Part shown: piece after piece, positions 42,944 through 51,671 of the stretch | Layout of the letters: every line of letters starts with the position of its first letter | How positions within the stretch are numbered: the stretch's first letter is position 1 | Assembly: GCF_004684345.1 (NCBI RefSeq) | Contig: NZ_CP038469.1 | Span: 310,001 to 374,000 of the forward strand | DNA: 64,000 nucleotides | From: Citrobacter tructae | Lineage (GTDB): Bacteria > Pseudomonadota > Gammaproteobacteria > Enterobacterales > Enterobacteriaceae | Direction: 5' to 3' | The notes under the pieces: model-generated | Seen by the model: the letters and a program-made list of their open reading frames with translations, nothing else | Told to the model about the DNA's origin: nothing | The model's database searches: none | Program-made: the position numbers and the translations under genes

Positions 42944-43953
42944 CGCGGTAGCTTACCGTGGTCGCGCAGCCAGGCCGCGGTACGCTCAATCCCTTCATCC
43001 AGCGTCACTATCGGCTGATAGCCCAGCTCTTCTTGGGCACGGGTGGTATCCAGCGTAAAGTCAAAATTGAGCTTCGACACGCCGTAGTGCGTGAGTTTGG
43101 GCTCTTTCGCCGATTTATTACCCAGACGCTCCATACTGCGGGCAATCATGTCGAGCATCGGATAGGGAACAGAGCGGATGCGGCAATCAATATTGAGCTC
43201 GTCAATTAGCTTCTGCACGATGCTGCGTAGGGTGCGATGTTCGCCGTTAGTGATGTTATACACGCGGCCTGACGGCAGATTGTCACAGGCTTCCTGACTT
43301 GCCAGCCACATCGCGTGAATCGCATTTTCATAATAGGTCATATCTACCATCGCACTCCCGCCGTGTGGGAGCAGGACGCTGCCGTAGTGGTACATCATGT
43401 GCGCCAGGCGGGGAATGAAAACCTTATCGTGCGGGCCGAACAAACTTTGCGGGCGTAGAACCGTAAACCGGGTCTGCGGGTTAGCCTGGGCTAACAGCGC
43501 AACCACGTCTTCGCCGGCTGCCTTACTGCGGGCGAATTCGTTGGCGAAGCGGTGTGGACGAAAATCCTCTTTGATATCGCGATGATGGTGATAATCAAAA
43601 TAGAGCGACGGGGAGGAGATATGAATAAAGTTACGCACGCCCCAGGCAACCGCCCATTCACCCAGACGGCGGGTGGCCCGGACGTTCGCCAGGTCAAAGG
43701 CTTCCTGAGTTCCCCACGGCGAAGTAAAACTGGAACAGTGCCACAGCGTGTCGATGCCTGCGAGCATTACTTTCGCCTGCGAAGAGACCAGCTCGGTCAA
43801 ATCCGCATGCACAAATTCTGCACCCATTTTCTCCAGCAGCTTACCCATCGCTTCATTGCGACCGGTGGCTCTGACGCTGATGCCTTTCTTGCGTAAAAAC
43901 TCAACCGCATTTCGGCCTAAGCCGCTGGTGGCTCCGGTAACCAGTACCTTCAT
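42940..43953 (-). CDS. ybjS: NAD(P)-dependent epimerase/dehydratase-like YbjS
   Basis: 337 residues. Extended SDR fold: an N-terminal nucleotide loop VTGATSGLGRNAVEF (TGxxxGxG) and a region around SSPSLYFDYHHH that replaces the standard YxxxK context (RSKAAGEDVVALL follows). Related to 3-beta-hydroxysteroid dehydrogenase-type proteins. Substrate unknown. Sits 98 bases downstream of ybjT on the same strand. Confidence 0.9.
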   Translation of the reverse strand: MKVLVTGATSGLGRNAVEFLRKKGISVRATGRNEAMGKLLEKMGAEFVHADLTELVSSQAKVMLAGIDTLWHCSSFTSPWGTQEAFDLANVRATRRLGEWAVAWGVRNFIHISSPSLYFDYHHHRDIKEDFRPHRFANEFARSKAAGEDVVALLAQANPQTRFTVLRPQSLFGPHDKVFIPRLAHMMYHYGSVLLPHGGSAMVDMTYYENAIHAMWLASQEACDNLPSGRVYNITNGEHRTLRSIVQKLIDELNIDCRIRSVPYPMLDMIARSMERLGNKSAKEPKLTHYGVSKLNFDFTLDTTRAQEELGYQPIVTLDEGIERTAAWLRDHGKLPR

Positions 43954-44051
43954 ATCAATCCGCTGTGTTTAATAGAACTTCACGCGCATTCTTCCGTGAA
44001 ATACGCCTGTATGCAATGGGAAACATGAAAGAATACAGTCTCTTTTTGTCT

Positions 44052-45482
44052 TTAGTCTGTGATTTGTTCTGCAAGTTTGGCGATACGCTTTGCCATCCCT
44101 CTGAAAATAAACAGGTGCGCTGGGATCATCAGTAGCCAGTAGAACAGGCCGGGCATGCCGTGCGGGTGCCACCAGGCGCGCACGTCTATGCGTCGGTGAT
44201 CGCCTTTATCTTCCAGGGTAAAACTCAGACGACCGAGTCCAGGAGCCTTCATGCCAAATAACAGCGTCAGCTGCTTTTCCGGCTCGACGATAATGACCTT
44301 CCAGCTATCCACCGTATCGCCGACCTGTAAAATCGGGCGCTCTGGCCGACCTTTTGCCAGCTTATGCCCTACCAGCAGGTCCATTGCTGCGCGCGTTTTC
44401 CACAGAATATTGCCAAAGAAATAGCCTTCTTTGCCGCCGAGACGATTCACTACCTGCCATAAAGACTTCAGGCTGGCGGAGGTATCGACGCTGAATCCGG
44501 CCTGTTTGGCGAAATAGCCATATTCCGGTCGCCAGCGGGCAAATGCCTGCGCGTCGTAACCCCATTCGCTTGAGTCGACCAATTTTTCTTCTTCCTTGAG
44601 CGTGCTGCGTACCGCATCGTCAAAGGCGATGAGCTTTTGGGGTATCAATGCCTTCAGTTCAGTGTCATCGGCCAGCAGGTCGTGTTTCAGGCCCTGTATC
44701 AGCGCTTTTGCGGTGGTGGGGGGAACCGAGGTGATCACATTTAAAAACCACACTGAAATCCAGCGGGTCGGAAAAGGGATTGGGATGAGCAGGCGATGCT
44801 TGCCGCTGACCGCCATAAAATGTTCGAACTGTTCCTGGTAGCTTAATACCTGCGGGCCTGCCGCTTCGAGTACGCGATGGCTGCTTGCCGGATGTTCCAG
44901 CAGAGCAACTAAATAATGCAGCAAGTTCTCCAGCGCGATAGGCGTGGTGCGCGAACGCACCCAGCGCGGTGGGGTCAACACTGGCAGGTTGTAGACCATA
45001 TCACGCATCACCTCAAAGGCCGCAGAGCCAGCCCCGACGATAATGCCCGCCCGTAACTCCGTGACCGGTACGCCAGATTCACGCAGCGTGTCTGCCGTTA
45101 TCTGACGTGCGCGCAGGTGATCGGACTGTTCATGTTTGGGGGCTTGCAATGAGCTCAGGAAAATCAGCTGTTTGACTGGCGTATTGCGTAGCGCATCGCG
45201 GACATTCAGCGCCACCTGACGTTCGTGGGCGATAAAATCACCCCCTTCGCCCATCCCGTGCACCAGATAATAGACCGTATCAACACCCGTCAGCAGTGGC
45301 GTCAGGTTATCTGGCCAGTTTAAATCGACCTTATAGCAACAGACACCAGGCAGTTGCTGTTTATCTAGTCGTTCAATGCGACGTGCCGCAGCCAGGACCT
45401 GATGCCCTCGCTGGCTGAGCGCCTGTACCAGATGTTGTCCAATGTAACCACTGGCACCAAGTACCAAAATCCGTTGCGGCAC
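44052..45482 (-). CDS. ybjT: SDR/DUF2867 protein YbjT
   Basis: 476 residues, as in E. coli. An N-terminal NAD(P)-binding atypical SDR domain (RILVLGASGYIGQHLVQAL at 4-22) precedes a C-terminal DUF2867 domain (about 340-470: FGMKAPGLGRLSFTLEDKGDHRR; WWHPHGMPGLFYWLLMIPAHLFIFRGM) with a membrane-associated hydrophobic end. Biochemical role unknown. Ten bases separate it from ltaE upstream, so ltaE-ybjT(-ybjS) are probably co-transcribed. Confidence 0.9.
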   Translation of the reverse strand: MPQRILVLGASGYIGQHLVQALSQRGHQVLAAARRIERLDKQQLPGVCCYKVDLNWPDNLTPLLTGVDTVYYLVHGMGEGGDFIAHERQVALNVRDALRNTPVKQLIFLSSLQAPKHEQSDHLRARQITADTLRESGVPVTELRAGIIVGAGSAAFEVMRDMVYNLPVLTPPRWVRSRTTPIALENLLHYLVALLEHPASSHRVLEAAGPQVLSYQEQFEHFMAVSGKHRLLIPIPFPTRWISVWFLNVITSVPPTTAKALIQGLKHDLLADDTELKALIPQKLIAFDDAVRSTLKEEEKLVDSSEWGYDAQAFARWRPEYGYFAKQAGFSVDTSASLKSLWQVVNRLGGKEGYFFGNILWKTRAAMDLLVGHKLAKGRPERPILQVGDTVDSWKVIIVEPEKQLTLLFGMKAPGLGRLSFTLEDKGDHRRIDVRAWWHPHGMPGLFYWLLMIPAHLFIFRGMAKRIAKLAEQITD

Positions 45483-45492
45483 GCTTGTCTCC

Positions 45493-46494
45493 TTAGCGAT
45501 TTAAGAATGCGCGCCAGTGGGCGGCGACTTCAGCAAGTTGTTCACGCGAGACGTCCAGATGCATCACCAGACGCACAATCGGCGAGGCGTTAATCAGGAC
45601 GTCTTTAGACTTCATGTACTCGCCCAGCGCGGCGGCGTGTTCTTCACCCACTCGGACAAACAGCATATTGGTGTCGTGACGCATAACGTCAGCACCCGCT
45701 TCACGCAGTTGCTCCGCCATCCAGGCGGCGTTGTCGTGGTCCTCCTGTAAACGCGCCACGTTATTTTTTAACGCATACAGCCCGGCTGCCGCCAGAATAC
45801 CAGCCTGACGCATTCCACCGCCGGTCATTTTACGCCAACGAATGGCGCGTTTGATGTAATCATGGCTACCGACCAACAGTGAGCCGACCGGCGTCCCCAG
45901 CCCTTTGGAGAGACAAATGGTGAACGAGTCGCAGTATTGCGTGACATCTTTTAACTCACAGCCATAGGCGACGATGGCGTTAAAAATACGTGCGCCGTCG
46001 ACGTGCAGGGCCAGATTACGCTCACGGGTGAATTCCCAGGCCTCTTTCAGATACTCGCGCGGCAGCACTTTACCGTTATGGGTATTTTCCAGACTGAGCA
46101 GGCGGGTACGGGCAAAGTGGATATCGTCGGCTTTGATTTTTGCAGCCACTTTGTCCAGCGGCAGAGAACCATCCGGCGCGGCATCGATAGGCTGCGGCTG
46201 AATGCTGCCGAGCACCGCTGCGCCACCGGCTTCGTACAAATAGTTATGTGCCCCCTGACCTGCGATGTACTCTTCGCCGCGCTGACAATGGCTGAGCAGT
46301 GCCACCAGATTCGCCTGGGTGCCGGTAGGTAAGAAAATAGCCGCTTCTTTGCCAGAAAGCTCAGCGGCATACTGCTGAAGGGTGTTGACGGTAGGGTCGT
46401 CGCCGTACACATCGTCCCCGACCGGGGCGGCCATCATTTCTTCGAGCATGGCGCGACTTGGTCGGGTGACAGTATCACTGCGTAAATCAATCAC
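45493..46494 (-). CDS. ltaE: Low-specificity L-threonine aldolase
   Basis: 333 residues from GTG 46494, the E. coli length. AAGGA at 46505-46501 is six bases from this GTG but touches the ATG at 46500, which would add two residues, so GTG is preferred. PLP fold type I: the lysine in ICLSKGLGTP (Lys197) binds the cofactor, with HVDGARIFNA (Asp and Arg) and the His of the active site nearby. It splits L-allo-threonine and L-threonine into glycine and acetaldehyde. It lies downstream of poxB on the same strand. Confidence 0.93.
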   Translation of the reverse strand: MIDLRSDTVTRPSRAMLEEMMAAPVGDDVYGDDPTVNTLQQYAAELSGKEAAIFLPTGTQANLVALLSHCQRGEEYIAGQGAHNYLYEAGGAAVLGSIQPQPIDAAPDGSLPLDKVAAKIKADDIHFARTRLLSLENTHNGKVLPREYLKEAWEFTRERNLALHVDGARIFNAIVAYGCELKDVTQYCDSFTICLSKGLGTPVGSLLVGSHDYIKRAIRWRKMTGGGMRQAGILAAAGLYALKNNVARLQEDHDNAAWMAEQLREAGADVMRHDTNMLFVRVGEEHAAALGEYMKSKDVLINASPIVRLVMHLDVSREQLAEVAAHWRAFLNR

Positions 46495-46530
46495 GGGCAT
46501 TCCTTGGTAAGTGAGGTAATGCCCTCTGTT

Positions 46531-48249
46531 TTACCTTAGCCAGTTAGTTTTCGCCAGTTCGATCACCTCATCCCCGCGTCCGCTGATGATGGCACGCAGC
46601 ATATACAGGCTGAAACCCTTCGCCTGCTCGAGTTTAATTTGCGGTGGAATGGCAAGCTCTTCTTTCGCTACCACCACGTCGACCAGTACCGGACCATCAA
46701 TCGACATAGCCCTTTGTAGCGCTTCATCAACCTCTGAGGATTTCTCTACGCGAATGCCCGTAATGCCACAGGCTTCGGCAATCCGCGCGAAGTTGGTGTC
46801 GTGTAGTTCTGTCCCGTCGGTCAGATACCCTCCGGCCTTCATCTCCATCGCCACAAAGCCCAGCACGCTGTTATTGAATACGATGATTTTTACCGGCAGC
46901 TTCATTTGCACAACCGACAGAAAATCGCCCATCAGCATACTGAAGCCACCGTCACCGCACATGGCGACGACCTGGCGTCCCGGTTCGGTCGCTTGTGCGC
47001 CGAGCGCCTGCGGCATAGCATTGGCCATCGACCCATGGTTAAACGATCCGAGCAGGCGGCGTTTGCCGTTCATTTTCAGATAGCGTGCGGCCCACACAGT
47101 CGGCGTGCCGACATCGCAGGTAAAGATCGCGTCGTCGGCGGCGAAATGACTGATCTGCTGTGCCAGATACTGCGGGTGAATGGCTTTATCGCTGGGTTTG
47201 GCTAAATCATCCAGCCCTTTGCGTGCATCACGGTAGTGTCCCAGCGCTTTGTCGAGAAACGTCCGGTCAGTTTTTTCTTCCACCAGCGGCAGCAGGGCGC
47301 GGAGTGTGGATTTAATATCGCCTACCAGCGCCATATCAACTTTACTGTGCGCACCAATGCTCGCGGGGTTGATATCAATCTGAATAATCTTGGCGTCGGT
47401 GGGGTAGAACGGGCGATAGGGGAATTGGGTGCCGAGTAAAACCAGTGTGTCGGCATTCATCATGGTATGGAATCCGGATGAAAAGCCAATCAGCCCGGTC
47501 ATGCCCACGTCGTACGGGTTGTCGTACTCAACATGTTCTTTGCCACGCAGAGCGTGCACAATCGGTGCTTTGATTTTAGCCGCAAACTCAACCAGCTCTT
47601 TATGCGCACCGGCGCAGCCGCTGCCACACATCAGGGCGATATTGCTGGAGTAGCGCAACAGTTGCGCCAGTTTTCTCAGTTCTTCTTCTTCCGGGGTGAC
47701 CACCGGGAGCGGCGCATGATACCAGTGCGTACTGGCGCTTTCCGGTGCAGCTTTCAGCGCAACGTCGCCCGGCAATACCACTACGGAAACACCCCGATTT
47801 AGTATCGCTTTACGCATGGCAATTGCCAGCACCTGCGGGATCTGTTCAGGGCTGGAAACCAGCTCGCAATAGTGGCTACATTCGCGGAACAACTCTTGCG
47901 GGTGGGTCTCCTGAAAATAGCCGCTGCCAATTTCACTGGAGGGGATGTGTGCGGCAATCGCCAGCACCGGGACGTGGTTGCGGTGACAATCAAACAGGCC
48001 GTTGATCAGGTGCAGGTTTCCTGGTCCGCATGAGCCGGCACAAACAGCCAGTTCGCCCGTCAACTGCGCTTCAGCGCCTGCGGCGAAGGCAGCAACCTCT
48101 TCATGACGGGTTGGCATCCAGTCAATCGTTCCCATACGATTCAGACTATCACTGAGACCATTCAGTGAGTCTCCCGTTACGCCCCAAATACGTTTCACGC
48201 CAGCTTGTTCAAGGGTTTTAGCAATAAAAGCGGCAACCGTTTGTTTCAT
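46531..48249 (-). CDS. poxB: Pyruvate dehydrogenase (quinone), pyruvate oxidase PoxB
   Basis: 572 residues, the E. coli length. ThDP enzyme with an N-terminal Pyr domain (GVTGDSLNGLSDSL, catalytic Glu in TRHEEVAAFAAGAEA), a central FAD domain, and a PP domain with the ThDP motif CGDGGFSMLMGDFLS...FNNS. The C-terminal 25 residues are the lipid-activation helix. It converts pyruvate to acetate and CO2 and reduces ubiquinone at the inner membrane, mostly in stationary phase. AAAGGAGAT precedes ATG 48249, and a sigma-S-like -10 (CTATTAT) lies upstream. Confidence 0.96.
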   Translation of the reverse strand: MKQTVAAFIAKTLEQAGVKRIWGVTGDSLNGLSDSLNRMGTIDWMPTRHEEVAAFAAGAEAQLTGELAVCAGSCGPGNLHLINGLFDCHRNHVPVLAIAAHIPSSEIGSGYFQETHPQELFRECSHYCELVSSPEQIPQVLAIAMRKAILNRGVSVVVLPGDVALKAAPESASTHWYHAPLPVVTPEEEELRKLAQLLRYSSNIALMCGSGCAGAHKELVEFAAKIKAPIVHALRGKEHVEYDNPYDVGMTGLIGFSSGFHTMMNADTLVLLGTQFPYRPFYPTDAKIIQIDINPASIGAHSKVDMALVGDIKSTLRALLPLVEEKTDRTFLDKALGHYRDARKGLDDLAKPSDKAIHPQYLAQQISHFAADDAIFTCDVGTPTVWAARYLKMNGKRRLLGSFNHGSMANAMPQALGAQATEPGRQVVAMCGDGGFSMLMGDFLSVVQMKLPVKIIVFNNSVLGFVAMEMKAGGYLTDGTELHDTNFARIAEACGITGIRVEKSSEVDEALQRAMSIDGPVLVDVVVAKEELAIPPQIKLEQAKGFSLYMLRAIISGRGDEVIELAKTNWLR

Positions 48250-48296
48250 GGTTTTCCATCTCCTTTAATGTGATACCGGTTACAAGTTTAGATGAA

Positions 48297-48303
48297 GATA
48301 ATA
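48297..48303 (-). promoter_or_regulatory. Putative sigma-S-type -10 element of poxB
   Basis: CTATTAT on the minus strand, about 50 bases before the poxB start. poxB is a known RpoS target in E. coli. Only the -10 is convincing. Confidence 0.4.
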
Positions 48304-48402
48304 GTTATGCTTCTCATTCCCCCCTTATTTTCGGCAGCTTACATTTCACTAAGATAACGCGTAGCTTGACAGTGGTTATGGTAAAACAAGGAATAAATTC
48401 AT

Positions 48403-48837
48403 ATGGTTACGAATCTATTAAATGCAGTGAATCGCGTATTGGCGCATGAGGATTTTGGCAAGTTTTTGTTACGCCTTGCTGTTGGGGGGCTGATGCTGTT
48501 TCATGGCCTGCATAAACTGTTCGCCGGGATTGACGGCATCAGCGGCATGCTGATAGCGAAAGGTTTTCCAGGTTTTATCGCTTACGGCGTTTTGCTCGGA
48601 GAGGTGCTGGCGCCATGCCTGATTATTCTCGGTATTCTGACGCGCCCGGCCGCGTTAGGGCTGGCATTTACGATGGTTGTCGCGTGGCTGATGGTCGGGA
48701 TGGGAGAAACCTGGGCGCTGGATAAAACCGGTGCATGGGCGATTGAAAGCCTGGTGTATTTCTTTATCGGCGCACTGGCTGTGGCGTTTTTAGGCGCGGG
48801 GAAATATGCGTTGGGCGGTCATTCGGCCTGGCGGTAG
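48403..48837 (+). CDS. DoxX-family membrane protein
   Basis: 144 residues with four hydrophobic helices. DoxX signatures: FLLRLAVGGLMLFHGLHKL (about 21-39) and GVLLGEVLAPCLIILGILTRPAALGLAF (about 62-89). Family members are small inner-membrane subunits linked to quinone or thiol redox chemistry; this one has no known role. It is absent from this position in E. coli and Salmonella as I remember them. It is transcribed divergently from poxB and converges on the flavoprotein gene, so it is part of an insertion. Confidence 0.82.
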   Translation: MVTNLLNAVNRVLAHEDFGKFLLRLAVGGLMLFHGLHKLFAGIDGISGMLIAKGFPGFIAYGVLLGEVLAPCLIILGILTRPAALGLAFTMVVAWLMVGMGETWALDKTGAWAIESLVYFFIGALAVAFLGAGKYALGGHSAWR

Positions 48838-48906
48838 TTTGCCATCGGGCTATCATACGGAGGCGAGAGCGCGTAATATTTTTGCTCGCCTCCCAATAAA
48901 AGAAGG

Positions 48907-50526
48907 TTACTCGTCAATATCGTTATTGCCCCACAGTTTCCGCCGACGAGCCACCTTGCCTTGCGTCAACGCGTTTGCCATGGCCGCGCCGATTTCAGCG
49001 CTGACCACTAATCCCTGAATAAAAGGACGGTCGTGCATTAACCACGGCAGCCCGCCAAAGGCGATACGACCGCAGGCATCTTTTGGCGCACGTAGCGTGT
49101 AATCTTCGCCAATATCCGGGATCTCATCGCCACAGGCGAGGAGCTGATGACGCAAGCTGGGGAAGGGGATATCTTTGCTTTTCAATGCCTTCTGCCCTCT
49201 GGCATCAATAAATACATCAAATTCACGGCGTTGACTGTCGTGGTAGATAATCGTTTTATCCTGTTCATTTTTGCGTTGGTAATCTGAGCCCAGCGCCAGG
49301 ATTTCGATCAGCCCAACGTCGCGCAGCGCCAGTAACCGACGAATGGATTCCGAAGGGATCGCCGCGTAGTTATCGATAAATACGCGCCCTAGCCCACGCT
49401 TAAAGCGTTCTTTGTCAGAATCGTCAAGATGGGACACGACCTGTTCGATAACCTCGTGTAGTCGCAGTAGGGTATAGCGCCACGCGACGGTGTGTTGTTT
49501 GCGCTTATTGCGTTCGACTTCCAGCAGGTTGCGCTCCGCCCAATCAAATGGATCGTGCTGTATCCTGTCTGCAAAGTAGATGTCGGAAAACGTATCTGCC
49601 GTCAGCGTCTCAAGTGCGACTTGCTGGCTCCACTGCGGTGCCGCGTTTTGCAGTTGTTTTACGATAAGCCGGAAGAGACGATCCAATAATCCTTGTTGAC
49701 CTTGTGCAATGATGTGTTCGATCGCCTGTTCGGTGGTGATATTTAGAGGTTCATAAGGAAGAGGACAATAAAAATCAGCCTCCGGCAGCACACCGGTGCG
49801 CGACATTAGGGTCAATTTTAGGTTTTGGCTATCAGGTTTGCGCGTAAAATAGAGGGTGTTGTCAGTATGGGTGGTGAAGGTACCATGCTGGCTGGCCACT
49901 GCAACCGCTGCGTCGATTGCGCTTAATGAGGTTCCCAGTATGCCCACTCTACAGGCGTTAATCTGTGCGTCCATCAGACCGGTCCACGGGCTTGGGAAAA
50001 ACTCCCGTGGTGAGTCGTTGTTTTCAGGCCACAGATGACCCGTGGCGATAACGGTGAAATCCACCTCTACGGGCTGCGTCGCGTGGTTGATCCACAACGT
50101 GACACCATTCGGATCCGCTCGAAGATCGGTGACTTCACTTGATTCATGAACGGAGACCTCGAAGCCAGATCCTCGAGCCTTACCAACAATGGCTAAGAAG
50201 CGATCACGATAATAGTCGCCGAGGATCACGCGGGGTAAAAATTGCCGTTCATGCAAAGACGTGCGTTCAATACCAAATTGCGTCAGATAGTCATCGCTTT
50301 GGTTCTGTAGCCACGTCAGGTAGGTTATATAAATCGGTGGGATCTCAATGCTGGCAATATTCGCAAGCATATGGTCTGTATTATTGTTGCTGTTGTAAGG
50401 CATACCTACGCCCGCTTCTTTAGCTCGCTCGTAGAGCTTTACTGCCAGCGGTTCGCCTCGTTCAACTAGGGCATGAAACGTATAGATTCCAGTGGGGCCG
50501 ATGCCGACGATGGCCACTTTTTTCAT
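48907..50526 (-). CDS. YdhS-like FAD/NAD(P)-binding protein
   Basis: 539 residues from ATG 50526 (AAGGAT upstream); the frame is open to 50637 but the N-terminal dinucleotide loop KKVAIVGIGPTGIYTF must be at the start. Full-length similarity to E. coli YdhS: AGVGMPYN, MLANIASIEIPPIY, GILGTSLSAIDAAVAVA, FDVFIDARGQ, LPWLMHD. A second nucleotide loop and an ATGHLWP segment are consistent with a flavin-dependent oxidoreductase (HI0933/FAD-NAD(P)-binding family). Substrate unknown. E. coli has ydhS elsewhere, so this may be a paralogue or a moved gene. Confidence 0.82.
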   Translation of the reverse strand: MKKVAIVGIGPTGIYTFHALVERGEPLAVKLYERAKEAGVGMPYNSNNNTDHMLANIASIEIPPIYITYLTWLQNQSDDYLTQFGIERTSLHERQFLPRVILGDYYRDRFLAIVGKARGSGFEVSVHESSEVTDLRADPNGVTLWINHATQPVEVDFTVIATGHLWPENNDSPREFFPSPWTGLMDAQINACRVGILGTSLSAIDAAVAVASQHGTFTTHTDNTLYFTRKPDSQNLKLTLMSRTGVLPEADFYCPLPYEPLNITTEQAIEHIIAQGQQGLLDRLFRLIVKQLQNAAPQWSQQVALETLTADTFSDIYFADRIQHDPFDWAERNLLEVERNKRKQHTVAWRYTLLRLHEVIEQVVSHLDDSDKERFKRGLGRVFIDNYAAIPSESIRRLLALRDVGLIEILALGSDYQRKNEQDKTIIYHDSQRREFDVFIDARGQKALKSKDIPFPSLRHQLLACGDEIPDIGEDYTLRAPKDACGRIAFGGLPWLMHDRPFIQGLVVSAEIGAAMANALTQGKVARRRKLWGNNDIDE

Positions 50527-50635
50527 GAGGATCCTTATTTTGCACGCTCGATGTTGTGGTCCGGATTTTTGATAAGTTGACGAAGAATAAGTGTGGTCGA
50601 TAAATCGCTGGGGGGAGAGTTTATTTCGGTGAAGC

Positions 50636-50672
50636 AAAAAAAAGGCCGCCCAGTATAACCAGGCAGCCTTTT
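50636..50672 (-). terminator. Rho-independent terminator of hcp-hcr
   Basis: On the minus strand AAAAGGCTGCCTGG and CTGGGCGGCCTTTTTTT form a hairpin with a T tail, about 20 bases after hcr. Confidence 0.85.
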
Positions 50673-50692
50673 CACATTAGGGGTTGAACAAC

Positions 50693-51661
50693 TTACGCCA
50701 GCACCAGATCACCCTGCGGATGACAGGAGCAGGCCAGTACATAACCTTCAGCAATTTCCGCCTCGGTCAGCGTCATGGTGCTGTCGACCGTGTAGTTACC
50801 GTCAACCACTTTGGTTTTGCAGCAGCCGCAAACGCCCGCACGACATGCGGCGACAACCGGTACTTTATTGCTTTCCAGCGCTTCCAGCAGCGTACTGCCC
50901 ACCGGCGCATAAAACTCTTTCGCCGGCTGCAGTTTGGTGAACTTCAGACCGCTGGTGGCAGCTTCGGCAACCGGGGTGAAGAACTGCTCTTTGAAGAAGC
51001 GCGTCACGCCCAGCGCTTTGACTTCTTTCTCGACCAGATCCATATAAGGTGCCGGGCCACAGGTCATTACGGTACGCGAGGTCAGGTCAGGTACGCTTTT
51101 CAGCAGGTCGGTGGTCAGTCGGCCAGAAACAAAACCATGGGTAGCGTTGTTTTCAGCGACTAATGTCACCGGATATTCACGCCATTCGTCGGCAAAAATG
51201 ACATCTTCCGGTGAACGCACGCTAAAGATCACCTGCACATCGGCCTCTGGACGGTACTTCGCCAACCAGCGACGCATCGACATGATTGGCGTCACGCCAC
51301 AGCCGGCAGCCAGCATCAGGAACTTATCTTCCGCTTTATCTTCACAGGTAAATTCACCCATGGCATCGGACAGCCAGATATAATCGCCGCGTTTCACGTC
51401 GCGGGTCAGCCACTGTGAACCTGCGCCATCGTCAATCCGGCGGATGGTCAGCGTGATGTATTCGCTAACGCCCGGCGTTGAAGAAAGGGTGTAAGCTCGC
51501 AGCGTATCCGCTGAGTTACGTACGCTGACCAGTGCATACTGCCCGGCGCGGTACGGATAATAGTCGTGGCATAGCAACGAAATTGTCCATACATCCGGCG
51601 TTTCCTGATGGATGTGATGAACCTGCATCCGCCATGGGCACTGAGGGGTTGGCATTGTCAT
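50693..51661 (-). CDS. hcr: NADH oxidoreductase Hcr
   Basis: 322 residues. Ferredoxin-NADP reductase-like module: FAD site LRAYTLSS (about 54-61), NAD site AAGCGVTPIMSM and TCGPAPYM. It is fused to a C-terminal plant-type 2Fe-2S domain with CRAGVCGCCKTKV and the fourth cysteine in ACSCHP. It passes electrons from NADH to the hybrid-cluster protein Hcp. It begins ten bases after hcp. Confidence 0.95.
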   Translation of the reverse strand: MTMPTPQCPWRMQVHHIHQETPDVWTISLLCHDYYPYRAGQYALVSVRNSADTLRAYTLSSTPGVSEYITLTIRRIDDGAGSQWLTRDVKRGDYIWLSDAMGEFTCEDKAEDKFLMLAAGCGVTPIMSMRRWLAKYRPEADVQVIFSVRSPEDVIFADEWREYPVTLVAENNATHGFVSGRLTTDLLKSVPDLTSRTVMTCGPAPYMDLVEKEVKALGVTRFFKEQFFTPVAEAATSGLKFTKLQPAKEFYAPVGSTLLEALESNKVPVVAACRAGVCGCCKTKVVDGNYTVDSTMTLTEAEIAEGYVLACSCHPQGDLVLA

Positions 51662-51671
51662 TCTTTACTCC

